This document shows positions 1 through 6,565 of a stretch of 64,000 bases of DNA, one piece after another (the stretch's first letter is position 1; each line of letters opens with the position of its first letter). Both the position numbers and the translations under genes were made by a program. The DNA lies in the NCBI GenBank assembly GCA_026709935.1, contig JAPOSC010000081.1, positions 28,174 to 92,173 on the forward strand, read 5' to 3'. The notes beneath the pieces were generated by a model. It was not told where the DNA came from, ran no database searches, and saw only the letters and a list, made by a program, of their open reading frames with translations. This stretch comes from Thiotrichales bacterium (GTDB lineage: Bacteria; Pseudomonadota; Gammaproteobacteria; HK1).

Positions 1-34
1 CGCGTTGAGCACCGCTGCGATTCGCTCGCCATAA

Positions 35-292
35 GAGCCGGCACCTTTCGACACTCACGCCGCCGCCGTTGCCGCACCGCGCAATGCCGGCCTCGACGAA
101 GCGCCCGCCGTCGCCATCGTGAACGTGGCTCGCGATGTGGCCGGTGCCGGCTGGACCGAATTCGCCACGAAAGCCGAACTCGCCGAAGTGAAGGCCGATC
201 TTGCTGGCGTACGTTCCGAACTCGCGGCCATCCGGTGGACCATCGGGTTGCTCGCGGCTCTCATGTTCGCGATCGGCCTTCGAGAGTTCGGG
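35..292 (+). pseudogene. Truncated DUF1640-like coiled-coil/membrane protein
   Basis: The open frame encodes an N-terminal FDTHAA-type segment, a charged heptad stretch (TKAELAEVKADLAGVRSEL) and a C-terminal hydrophobic helix ending in GLREFG. This is the layout of the small DUF1640-like proteins found several more times within the next 3 kb. No ATG lies at the expected start; the only in-frame start is a GTG at 119, inside the conserved part. The normal stop after the membrane helix is missing, and the frame runs on antisense through the neighbouring copy. I read it as a broken copy. Family membership is inferred from the residue pattern only; no function is known. Confidence 0.5.
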
Positions 293-405
293 ATTCGGCA
301 CTTGTGCAGGCGGTCGCGGCCGCAGGCTTGCGCCGCTGGGGGGCCGCCTCACCCGGCCCGCCCCCCCGAACATCCACAACGACGGAGGCGCCCGGTTGGC
401 TGCGC

Positions 406-642
406 TCAGACGAGGCCGAACAGCTTGGCGGCGATGGCGAGCACCAGGGCAGCGAGGAAGCCGAACATCCAGCGCACTTCCGAGCGGAACGCGGCGAGTT
501 CGACTTTCGTGGCGAGTCCGTCATGGTCTGCGCTCGCGGCCTGGCGCATTCCTTCAGCGATGACTTCGGCCTGGTCGGCGTCGATGCCAGTGGCCTTGAG
601 CTCGCGGGCGACAGCGAGCGGATTGAAGCTGGTGGAGCGCAT
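406..642 (-). CDS. Small DUF1640-like coiled-coil membrane protein
   Basis: A 78-residue protein. It starts with a conserved stretch (FNPLAVARELKATGID, then QAEVIAEGMRQAA), continues through a charged segment with LATKVELAAFRSEVR, and ends in one hydrophobic helix (WMFGFLAALVLAIAAKLFGLV). The plan is a short amphipathic head, a coiled coil and a C-terminal membrane anchor. It closely resembles the protein at 1421-1705. A -10-like TACACT lies about 35 bases upstream. The role is unknown; related proteins are common near mobile DNA and bear a loose resemblance to the mitochondrial CCDC90/MCUR1 coiled-coil proteins. Confidence 0.7.
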   Translation of the reverse strand: MRSTSFNPLAVARELKATGIDADQAEVIAEGMRQAASADHDGLATKVELAAFRSEVRWMFGFLAALVLAIAAKLFGLV

Positions 643-674
643 GGCGGCGCTTCCGGGACGTGGCTACGGCGGAG

Positions 675-680
675 AGTGTA
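675..680 (-). promoter_or_regulatory. -10-like TACACT upstream of the 406-642 gene
   Basis: On the minus strand the sequence reads GGTTACACTCTCCGCC, about 33 bases before the start codon. A similar GGTACACTC or GGTAGACTCTC block precedes the genes at 1421 and 1884, so this may be a shared promoter type. No clear -35 hexamer is visible. Confidence 0.35.
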
Positions 681-1361
681 ACCGGAACGCGAAGAATCGC
701 CCCCTATGGCGCTGAAACCGGATTCCTGCCCGGGAACCGACGACGAAAGCGACCATGACGCACCCTGAGCGGAACGCACGGCCCGGCAAGCTGCGGCAGA
801 TCTGCCATCGCCGCGGCCCAAACCGAGCGGTCAGCGCGTCATCACGGATGAGGTGATCGAGGGACTACGACCCAAGGCGGGCTCGACGCGGGTTCGTGCA
901 CTCGAATGGCTCGGGAAGCACATCGCCATGTGCACGGAACGGCTTGCGGTCAAGGATGACTACGGCGGCCCGCGCGAGGTTCGGATTACGCTGATGGCAC
1001 CGGTCGGGAGCGAGGCGCGGTCAGGCCGCCCCGAAGTGAGATATCCTCTCGCCGTCGGCCCGGTTCCGCGGACCGCGCCGACACTCATCACTGAGAGGAG
1101 CGGAGCAATGCGACGTATTCCCCCTCGATTGCCGATGGCAACACGCAAAAATACCGGGTCGCGAGCAACGGCAGTTTCGCTTCCGTAACCCATTCGGACA
1201 ATGATGGCGGGGTGCAGTCCCCGGCGTGTCGGTAACGGCAATCGGGCGGTGGTGCGGGCTACATCTCGGATTACCCTTTCTCACCGCCAGTGCCCGATGG
1301 ACGAGGAGTGCGCTCCCCGTTCCTGATAGGGCCGAGGGGTAGTGTGCGCCGGGTGGCGCGG
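681..1361. other. Intergenic or degenerate stretch, no confident gene
   Basis: About 680 bases without a gene I can defend. A GTG-started frame from 853 to about 1030 (VIEGLRPKAGSTRVRALEWLG and a few dozen residues more) has coding-like composition and may be the 3' part of a broken gene. A good ribosome-binding site (GAGAGGAG) precedes an ATG at 1108, but that frame closes after 26 codons. The stretch may be remnants of one or two small genes. Confidence 0.3.
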
Positions 1362-1367
1362 TACACT
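1362..1367 (+). promoter_or_regulatory. -10-like TACACT upstream of the 1421 gene
   Basis: GCGGTACACTCGCC lies 54 bases before the ATG at 1421. It matches the block upstream of the 406-642 and 1884 genes. It is probably the -10 region of a sigma70-type promoter serving only this small gene. Confidence 0.35.
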
Positions 1368-1420
1368 CGCCACCCGGCTGCGGCCGAAGCGCTCGATTCC
1401 CTGTAACCGGAGAGACTGCG

Positions 1421-1705
1421 ATGTCCGCTGCGACCAGCTTCAACGCGCTCGCCATGGCGCGCGAGCTCGAAACCACCGGCCTTGAGCGCCGCCAGGCCGA
1501 AGCCATCGCCGAAGGGATGCGTCAGGCCGCGAATGCCGACCGTGACGCGCTCGTCACGAAAACCGATCTCGCCGCGCTCGAAACCCGGCTCGTGAAGTGG
1601 GGATACGGTCTCGGCGCCGCCGTGGTCGCCTTGACCGTCACCCTGAATGCCGGGCTGATGTACGCCATGCTCCGGGTGCTCCCGCTCGCCGGGTCGGGGC
1701 CGTAA
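1421..1705 (+). CDS. Small DUF1640-like coiled-coil membrane protein
   Basis: A 94-residue paralogue of the 406-642 product. The N-terminal block SFNALAMARELETTGLERRQAEAIAEG matches it nearly residue for residue. A charged coiled-coil portion with TKTDLAALETRLVKWG follows, then one or two hydrophobic C-terminal helices (about residues 52-86). An ATG preceded by GGAGAGA sets the start. The gene has its own promoter-like TACACT and is followed directly by a fragment of another copy. Function unknown; membrane anchoring and oligomerisation are inferred. Confidence 0.7.
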   Translation: MSAATSFNALAMARELETTGLERRQAEAIAEGMRQAANADRDALVTKTDLAALETRLVKWGYGLGAAVVALTVTLNAGLMYAMLRVLPLAGSGP

Positions 1706-1714
1706 CCTCAAAGC

Positions 1715-1810
1715 GCGAGCGCCTTCAACCCGCTTGCCGTCGCACGCGAGCTCGAAGCCACCGGCATCGAGCGCTGTCAGGCCGAAGTCATCGCCGAAGG
1801 GCCGCGTCGG
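1715..1810 (+). pseudogene. 5' fragment of another DUF1640-like gene
   Basis: Immediately after the stop of the preceding gene the translation reads SAFNPLAVARELEATGIERC then QAEVIAEG. This is the conserved N-terminal block of the family without a start codon, coiled coil or membrane helix. It ends where the promoter region of the 1884 gene begins, so only about 30 codons of a further copy survive. Confidence 0.6.
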
Positions 1811-1833
1811 AGCGGTGGCGGTGGGCCGTGCGG

Positions 1834-1839
1834 TAGACT
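1834..1839 (+). promoter_or_regulatory. -10-like TAGACT upstream of the 1884 gene
   Basis: GCGGTAGACTCTCGC lies about 45 bases before the ATG at 1884. It resembles the GGTACACTC blocks of the neighbouring small genes. It suggests that the C15-containing gene has its own promoter just 3' of the family fragment. Confidence 0.35.
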
Positions 1840-1883
1840 CTCGCTGCCGAAATGGCACTCACCACCGAGAAAGGAGCGAAACC

Positions 1884-2699
1884 ATGCGACAGAAATTCAC
1901 CCCCCCCCCCCCCCGAGGTTTACGGGTTGAAATCCGCCGACGCGTAGGCACGACACTCGCGGCTGCCGCGCTGGCGGCGACGGTGATGGGGTCCGGACAG
2001 TCCCTCGCTCAGGGCATTCCAACGATCGAATTTGCCGATGTGTTTGGCCTCACTGACTGCCGCGGCGGTACCTGCCCGGAAGAAATGATGGTCTGTCCGA
2101 GTAACATCAACGTCGGAGTCGAAGGCGGCCGCCCGCCCGGCCCGAGCACCGGTTTGACGGTGCGCGTCCTTGCCCTGACGCGTTCCGGCCATGACCGGCT
2201 GCGGGATTACGGGGTACCAGTCTATTTGGACGAAATGGACACACGGACGATCCGATCCAGCACAACCAGGATCATCCCGGCGAACTCATCCAGTTATCTT
2301 CCCGCGCAAGCCACGGACCCGATCTGCTGGAGAAACGATCACCTCGACACTGGAGACAGCGAGGTTGAGGTCGTTATCGTCGGCGGAGCGGGCTACCGGG
2401 TGAATCCGGCAAAGAACAGCATAATCTTCACCATCACCGAGGACGATGACTGCGCCAATCCAGGAAACCGCACTGTCTACGTGCCAATCGGCGGAAACAT
2501 GAACAACACGTGCGTGTGCAGGACCCGCGCGGTGGCGGCGGAACTGTATCCAGGGTCGGTTCAGCAGGCCGACGGGACGGACTGGGATCACAGCATCGAT
2601 GATTACTACGTCACGATCAACGGCAACCGCTCGCTGCGGAGCTCGAACGATTCCTCGAACTACTGCCCGGAGTCACCCTATCAGGGGCCGGGAACATAG
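1884..2699 (+). CDS. Exported protein with a C15 tract in its leader (phase-variable candidate)
   Basis: A 271-residue exported protein of unknown function. AAGGAG precedes the ATG. After MRQKF the gene runs into 15 consecutive C (Thr plus four Pro), then an arginine-rich n-region and a hydrophobic core (TTLAAAALAATVMG) with cleavage expected near SLAQ. The mature part has several cysteines (DCRGGTC, CP, CW, CVC, C), suggesting disulfides, and looks beta-rich. In the given sequence the frame is open. Removing one C leads to a TAG 11 codons after the tract, and adding one C leads to TGA 6 codons after it. The tract could therefore switch the protein on and off. A strong hairpin follows the stop. 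No family was recognised. Confidence 0.75.
   Translation: MRQKFTPPPPRGLRVEIRRRVGTTLAAAALAATVMGSGQSLAQGIPTIEFADVFGLTDCRGGTCPEEMMVCPSNINVGVEGGRPPGPSTGLTVRVLALTRSGHDRLRDYGVPVYLDEMDTRTIRSSTTRIIPANSSSYLPAQATDPICWRNDHLDTGDSEVEVVIVGGAGYRVNPAKNSIIFTITEDDDCANPGNRTVYVPIGGNMNNTCVCRTRAVAAELYPGSVQQADGTDWDHSIDDYYVTINGNRSLRSSNDSSNYCPESPYQGPGT
1900..1914 (+). repeat. Homopolymer C15 inside the coding region
   Basis: Fifteen uninterrupted C lie six codons into the 1884 gene, before the signal-peptide hydrophobic core. Homopolymers of this length slip readily during replication. Both neighbouring lengths close the frame almost at once, which is the typical design of a contingency locus. Confidence 0.85.
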
Positions 2700-2941
2700 T
2701 GACTGACACGCCCCGGTTCGGAGCCGGCTTCGGCCCTGAAGCCGGCTCCGGATTCGGGGCGCCGGCCCCCTTGCCGAGTCTCCCCGGTCACGAAATCGTG
2801 CACGAAGCCACTGGATGCCCAGTGCGCGCACCACCAGCGACCTTGCACAGGGACCAGATAGGTCCGATAAATTCCGGACGGCATTCGGAAGAATGTGGGA
2901 CGGACCCGCTCTTCGCCCATCCCCGGCACAGGAAGACGCAT
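2681..2941 (-). CDS. Possible small protein, 86 residues
   Basis: The minus-strand frame has a protein-like middle (SGIYRTYLVPVQGRWWCAHW, then FVHDFVTGETRQGG) rich in aromatic residues. Its last 25 codons run through the 2710-2760 hairpin and overlap the 3' end of the 1884 gene, so the natural C-terminus may have been lost. No ribosome-binding site stands out and no family was recognised. Treat it as a tentative gene or a remnant. Confidence 0.35.
   Translation of the reverse strand: MRLPVPGMGEERVRPTFFRMPSGIYRTYLVPVQGRWWCAHWASSGFVHDFVTGETRQGGRRPESGAGFRAEAGSEPGRVSHYVPGP
2710..2760 (+). terminator. Large hairpin downstream of the 1884 gene
   Basis: Perfect 11-base arms (GAGCCGGCTTC at 2721-2731 and its complement at 2738-2748) enclose a 6-base loop. 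Outer arms GCCCCG (2710-2715) and CGGGGC (2755-2760) extend the stem across an internal loop. It starts 11 bases after the stop codon. There is no T-run. It could be a GC-type terminator, or a folded recombination site in view of the cassette-like setting. Confidence 0.6.
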
Positions 2942-3078
2942 TCAGCGCGGATGCATCACGGCTTGACGACGGCCAGCCAGATCTACGCGTCTTCCGGCCT
3001 GTCCGTCCCCCTGATCGGCGGCGCGTCGGCCCCATGACCAGGTGCCAATGGGGAAGGGTTCGGCCCTGAACGACGCTC

Positions 3079-3234
3079 TCAGAGCACGGCGGCGACGGCT
3101 TCGAATACCCCGAACTGTTTTCCCACGACCAGCAGTACGAACGCACCGACGACCCGAAGCTCGATCCGAAGCGAACCGATGGCGGAATCAAGATCGGCTT
3201 TCGTGGCGAGCGCGTCGAAGGTGCTTTCGGTCAT
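3079..3234 (-). CDS. Very short DUF1640-like membrane protein, 51 residues
   Basis: The protein begins MTESTFDALATKADLDSAIG, keeps the family hallmark TKADL and the following charged helix, and ends in one hydrophobic helix (VVGAFVLLVVGKQFGVFEAVAAVL). It lacks the long N-terminal head of the copies at 406 and 1421, so it is a minimal coiled-coil-plus-anchor version. It is shorter than usual gene-finder limits. The start is the only ATG in the frame. Function unknown. Confidence 0.6.
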   Translation of the reverse strand: MTESTFDALATKADLDSAIGSLRIELRVVGAFVLLVVGKQFGVFEAVAAVL

Positions 3235-3299
3235 GTCGAAGTGTCCGTGCAACGGCCAGTTTCACGCTGCGGGGAAGGTCAGCGCACCGGAACATGCAC

Positions 3300-3322
3300 C
3301 ACCCGGGCCCTCGGCCCGGGTG
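3300..3322 (-). terminator. Hairpin 3' of the Calx-beta gene
   Basis: CACCCGGGCC at 3300-3309 and its exact complement at 3313-3322 enclose a 3-base loop. It lies about 57 bases past the stop of the 3379-3846 gene and upstream of the 3234 start. No T-run follows, so it may act through a factor or only stabilise the RNA. Confidence 0.55.
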
Positions 3323-3378
3323 GGCCACAAGGCCACGGGGCGACTGTGGCCGCCCCGCTGCCTGTCCAGGCCTTCAAA

Positions 3379-3846
3379 TCAGAACCCTGGGTGGATGAGG
3401 CCCACGGCTTGCCACTTGAATGGGTTCAACTCCACGCTCCCCCCTTGGATGTCCGCCAACGGATTGATGGCCAGACCGACCATGACCACTTCAGCCACTT
3501 CCGTATCATCCCCGTCCGCAATCGTCTGCACGGTGAAGGTCTTCTCGGTGTCCTCCCCGAAGAAGAACAGCGACCCTCTGGATGCCACGAAGTCCTTGCC
3601 CGGCTCGGCATCACTGCCGGTATGCGAATTGGCACTGGAGGCGGTCGCCCAATAGATCTGGACTTCGGCGGGGCCCTCCTTGGTGACCGTGAACTCGATG
3701 GCGTCGCCTTCGAGCCCGAAAAATAGCGACTTGCTGAAACCGATCATGGTCACGCCGTCGTCCCCGTCGTCCTGCGCCGTCGCCATGGCGGGCAGCAGCG
3801 GGAGGGCGCCGGCCAGGGTCAACGCGACAATCTTGAGCATCTTCAT
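3379..3846 (-). CDS. Secreted Calx-beta-domain protein
   Basis: A 155-residue protein with a clear signal peptide (MKMLKIVALTLAGALPLLPA, cleavage near ATAQ). It is followed by an acidic mature domain with the Calx-beta pattern: an AEPGKDFVASRG turn, a GEDTEKTFTVQTIADGDD strand-loop, then TEVAEVVMVGL. Calx-beta domains bind calcium and mediate adhesion or surface contacts; here there is one domain only. AAGGAG sits 7 bases before the ATG. About 70 bases upstream is a G11 run plus a G6 run on the coding strand, a possible slippage tract in the promoter or leader. A hairpin follows the gene. Localisation outside the cytoplasm is well supported; the exact role is not. Confidence 0.75.
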   Translation of the reverse strand: MKMLKIVALTLAGALPLLPAMATAQDDGDDGVTMIGFSKSLFFGLEGDAIEFTVTKEGPAEVQIYWATASSANSHTGSDAEPGKDFVASRGSLFFFGEDTEKTFTVQTIADGDDTEVAEVVMVGLAINPLADIQGGSVELNPFKWQAVGLIHPGF

Positions 3847-3912
3847 GGATGGCTCCTTGGTCTGGTGGTTTGCCTGACAGCCCGAGGGGGCTGACGGGAT
3901 GGAATGTTTGCA

Positions 3913-3930
3913 CCCCCCCCCCCTCCCCCC
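3913..3930 (-). repeat. G-tract (G6-A-G11 on the coding strand) upstream of the Calx-beta gene
   Basis: On the plus strand this is C11-T-C6. It lies 67-84 bases upstream of the 3846 start codon, where the promoter would be expected. A change in tract length would alter promoter spacing or leader length rather than reading frame. This is a known way to grade surface-protein expression, but no firm -35/-10 pair could be placed around it. Confidence 0.6.
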
Positions 3931-4369
3931 GTCCAGAACGATTTTCCTATCGGGGCGATAAGAAAAGATGATGCGCGCCCCAGGGGCACTCGGTGTGTCC
4001 AGGGCACGCCTGAGCCGAGTGCCTACATCCGACGGGGCGACTCCGGGAGACGGACTCCGGCCCAGGGTGCGACGACCTGGAGAATCGACCCGACCGTGAG
4101 CAGGACGGGGGCCGCGCCGTCATGGGTGGCAACGGCGACCCAGGACCGCGCCATGCGAAGCACCAAGCCGCATTCGCCGCACATCCCTTTCACCCTGCGC
4201 GCCCCCTGCTTCGGGCGCTCCGGAGCTCGCGCCCCGAGCCGGACGTGACCGGCGGGAGGGTCAGACCGGCCCGTTCGAAGCGCATGGGCCGGAGAAGGTC
4301 CACAGCGCGAGCCAGCCTAGCCTCGCGCTGAATCGGTGTCGTGGTGTGCGCAGTCATGGCGTGCGCTGC
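3931..4369. other. No recognisable gene
   Basis: About 440 GC-rich bases between the G-tract and the recombinase 3' end. The frames present show no family resemblance, start context or codon pattern that I can support. The stretch may hold decayed cassette DNA and the upstream control region of the Calx-beta gene. Confidence 0.3.
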
Positions 4370-4386
4370 GATTACAGGTACTTCGC
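4370..4386 (-). repeat. Recombinase-tail motif, copy A (candidate recombination site)
   Basis: GCGAAGTACCTGTAATC on the minus strand spans the last four codons and stop of the tyrosine recombinase gene plus two bases. Copies with one or two mismatches in all occur at 15038-15054 and 15531-15547. This suggests that the end of the recombinase gene doubles as an attachment site. Confidence 0.6.
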
Positions 4387-5247
4387 GACGGCGCCCCGCT
4401 CGGCCCGCGCACCGGCAGAGTAGTGCGCGACCATGCGACTCGTCTTCCAGGCTCCGGCGAGCATCACTTCCTGCTCGCTCGCGCCGCGGGCGGTGAGCTC
4501 GGAAGCCAGTCCGATCCGTCCCGAGTGCGCGGAGAGCTTGCGCGTGATGCCCGCGGCCCTGGCGGCGCGCTGGAACCGCCGGCCGATGGTCTGCGGGTCC
4601 CGCCCCCCGAACACGCTCGCCTCCGGGGCCGCATCGGCCGGGCGAAGCGCGCGCAGCGCTTCGGCAAAGCCGTTCTTCACCAACCGGATATCGGTCTCCG
4701 CGCCGTCGCGGTTCGTCTTCGAGGTGCGCACCCGGATCTGAAGAGTGCCATCCGTGCCTTCCTCAACGTCGCGCCATTCGAGCGCGGCGACTTCCGAGCG
4801 GCGCATCCCCGCCATGAACAGGCACGCGACGATGGCGCCGTCGATCGGCTTCTTCGCAAGCGTGACGATCCGGATCGCTTCGTCATAGGTGAGCGGCGAC
4901 GCCTGACCGCGGCCCCGATCGGCGCCGTCCTCGGCCAATCGCTTGAGCGTATCGCGGGTGCGCTCCCCGGCCGGTGACGGGCGCCCCGTCTTGCGCGCGA
5001 GCCAGCGAACCGCCGCGACCGCCAGCTTCAGCGTGCCCGGCGATGCGCCCTGCGCGAACCGGTCGGCGAGGTAGCGCGCCATCGTGGCATCCGTGGGGGT
5101 GTCGTCACCGTGCCACTCGGCGACGGCGGCCAGTGCGATCCGGTACGCGCGGCGGGTGTTCGGGGCGAGCGCATCGAGGGCGATTCGGGCGGTTTCGGCC
5201 TGCTCGGGACTGAGCGGGCCGGCAAGGGTGGTCAGTGTGGAAGTCAT
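4372..5247 (-). CDS. Tyrosine recombinase of a mobile element
   Basis: A 291-residue site-specific recombinase. An N-terminal core-binding domain (SPNT-like DALAPNTRRAYRIALAAVAEW near residue 30) is followed by the catalytic domain with all expected residues: Arg in GMRRSEVAALEW, Lys in RVRTSKTNRDG, H-S-G-R in LSAHSGRIGLASEL, Trp in GAWKTSRM, and the Tyr nucleophile in VAHYS. The start is the ATG with GGAGG just upstream; the frame extends further 5' but without support. It ends AVAKYL, and its 3' end is copied elsewhere in the island. It lies next to a RadC-like gene. It is probably the integrase of this cassette-like region, and differs from the P4-type integrase at 28844. Confidence 0.88.
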   Translation of the reverse strand: MTSTLTTLAGPLSPEQAETARIALDALAPNTRRAYRIALAAVAEWHGDDTPTDATMARYLADRFAQGASPGTLKLAVAAVRWLARKTGRPSPAGERTRDTLKRLAEDGADRGRGQASPLTYDEAIRIVTLAKKPIDGAIVACLFMAGMRRSEVAALEWRDVEEGTDGTLQIRVRTSKTNRDGAETDIRLVKNGFAEALRALRPADAAPEASVFGGRDPQTIGRRFQRAARAAGITRKLSAHSGRIGLASELTARGASEQEVMLAGAWKTSRMVAHYSAGARAERGAVAKYL

Positions 5248-5280
5248 GGGGGGCCTCCGTCGGGGCGGGATGGCCTGCTC

Positions 5281-5302
5281 CTGCGCTCTGCGTAGAGCGC
5301 AG
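5281..5302 (-). promoter_or_regulatory. Perfect palindrome upstream of the recombinase gene
   Basis: CTGCGCTCT and AGAGCGCAG flank a 4-base loop. The site lies 34 bases upstream of the recombinase ATG and 32 bases past the radC-like stop. It could be an operator, an attenuator or a recombinase accessory site. Confidence 0.5.
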
Positions 5303-5333
5303 TGACTGGCCATCCCGGTGCCCCGCGGCATCG

Positions 5334-5921
5334 TTACAGCCACCCGCGTTCGACGAAGGAGACGTAATCCCGCTCACCGATCACGATGTGGTCGAGGAGC
5401 CGCATATCCACCAGTTCAAGTGCCCCCTTCAGCTTGTGGGTGATCGCCTTGTCGGCATTGCTCGGCTCGGCGACCCCGCACGGGTGGTTGTGCGCAACCA
5501 TGACGGCCGCGGCGTTCAGTGCCAAGGCTCGCTTGACGACTTCGCGCGGGTGCACGCGCGTACTGTCGATGCTCCCGCGAAACATCTCCTCGACCGCGAT
5601 CACGCGGTGTCGGTTGTCGAGGAACGCGACCGCGAACACCTCGTGCTCAAGGTCCCGCAGTCGCCTCCTGAACATCCGTTCCGAATGCGCCGGAGATGTG
5701 AAGGACTCGCCGCGCGAGATGGTCTCCTGCTCCCATCGTTCGATGAGCCGGAACGCGGCGGCGACGGCGGGATCGGCGGCCTTGCGGGCGGCCCGCACGG
5801 TCGAGAAGTCGGCCCGCGCGCCAATGGTGGCCAGATCGGCGGCGAGATCGGCGCCGCCGTGGGGGAGGGGCACGCCGCCGGCAACGGAGGCGGGCGCGTC
5901 TTCGGTTCGGATAGCTGACAT
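5334..5921 (-). CDS. RadC-like JAB/MPN-domain protein
   Basis: A 195-residue protein whose C-terminal two thirds form a JAB/MPN metalloprotease-like domain. The zinc-binding motif AAVMVAHNHPCGVAEPSNAD is intact, with the upstream catalytic Glu in AVEEMFRGS. The helix-hairpin-helix region of chromosomal RadC is absent; instead there is about 70 residues of unrelated N-terminus. This short form is typical of mobile elements, and its function (once linked to DNA repair) is unresolved. GGAGAG precedes the ATG. The gene runs in the same direction as the recombinase, 86 bases apart, and probably shares its transcript. Confidence 0.85.
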   Translation of the reverse strand: MSAIRTEDAPASVAGGVPLPHGGADLAADLATIGARADFSTVRAARKAADPAVAAAFRLIERWEQETISRGESFTSPAHSERMFRRRLRDLEHEVFAVAFLDNRHRVIAVEEMFRGSIDSTRVHPREVVKRALALNAAAVMVAHNHPCGVAEPSNADKAITHKLKGALELVDMRLLDHIVIGERDYVSFVERGWL

Positions 5922-5939
5922 GGGGCGCTCTCCTTCGGT

Positions 5940-6191
5940 TCACTGCGCAGTGATTTCGCACGAGCCGAGCAGGAAGCAGATGTACTTCTTGCCGCTTGCG
6001 ACGAGGATGGCGTTCGGGTTGGTGCGGTCCGGCTTGACGACTTCGCGCTTGTAGACCTCGCGCCACTTGCGGGAAGCCTTCGCGGAAATGCACGTCGATC
6101 TTCCTGAGTAGACGGTGAGGTAGACCGTCAGACCCTCGCGCCATCTCGCGTGCATCCATTCGATGGCGATTTCTCCGCGTGTTTGCTGCAT
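5940..6191 (-). CDS. Small hypothetical protein upstream of radC
   Basis: 83 residues starting MQQTRGEIAIEWMHARW, with a basic middle (SAKASRKWREVYKREVVKPD) and a hydrophobic end (KKYICFLLGSCEIT). GGAG lies about 10 bases before this ATG, which favours it over the longer frame starting at 6245. The gene sits 18 bases ahead of the radC-like gene on the same strand. A palindrome, CACTGCGCAGTG, covers its last codons. No family was recognised; it is probably an accessory protein of the element. Confidence 0.55.
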   Translation of the reverse strand: MQQTRGEIAIEWMHARWREGLTVYLTVYSGRSTCISAKASRKWREVYKREVVKPDRTNPNAILVASGKKYICFLLGSCEITAQ

Positions 6192-6269
6192 GGTGGATTT
6201 CTCCGGTTCCGGCGGGAGGGCCGTATTCCATGAAATGCCCGACAAGTGACATTATCAGTCATTTTCTGA

Positions 6270-6330
6270 GGGGATGTCAACCCCTTTATCCAGGACATGA
6301 GTCCACCCTTTATCCGTGATATCTTCAGAG
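6270..6330. promoter_or_regulatory. Divergent control region with direct repeats (operator candidate)
   Basis: Between the divergent genes at 6191 and 6356 there are two direct repeats CCCTTTATCC at 6282-6291 and 6306-6315, 24 bases start to start. An imperfect inverted repeat AGGGG...CCCCT overlaps the first. Paired repeats at this spacing fit cooperative binding by a ribbon-helix-helix protein such as the one encoded at 6356. GATATC at 6318-6323 could form part of a -10 element. Confidence 0.45.
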
Positions 6331-6355
6331 CACTTCAACCAGAGAAATTGCACAC

Positions 6356-6565
6356 ATGAAACGACGGGAATCACAGTATCCGATACGGCTTGCGGTCAAC
6401 GTGGATACGCGGCTCGCGGCGCGGCTCGAAGATGCGTCAGAGCGCTACGGCATCGCGCGGGGTGTCATCATGCGCCGAGCGATTGAGCACGGCCTGCGGG
6501 CGGCGCTGGATGGACTGCGCAAGCAGGCGCGGGACATGGGGGGCGGAGAGCGGGATGCGCCATGA
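6356..6565 (+). CDS. Ribbon-helix-helix DNA-binding protein
   Basis: 69 residues. The first 45 fit a ribbon-helix-helix fold: beta strand IRLAVNVDT, helix RLAARLEDASERYG, and helix GVIMRRAIEHGLRAALDG. Proteins of this size dimerise and repress their own promoters, and the direct repeats just upstream are a plausible operator. The gene diverges from the recombinase-radC set and its stop overlaps an ATG (ATGA) at 6562. It is likely the regulator of the element. Confidence 0.7.
   Translation: MKRRESQYPIRLAVNVDTRLAARLEDASERYGIARGVIMRRAIEHGLRAALDGLRKQARDMGGGERDAP

Noticed and set aside
261..821. Long minus-strand frame of 186 codons near the window start
   Set aside because: It is antisense to the DUF1640-like copies and shows arginine/serine-rich shadow composition with no family resemblance.
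1818..1831. GGTGGGCCGTG matching the end of tRNA-Lys in orientation, as a possible left attachment end
   Set aside because: Only 11 bases match, inside a promoter region of very GC-rich DNA, and the match stops before the T loop; chance is the simpler explanation.
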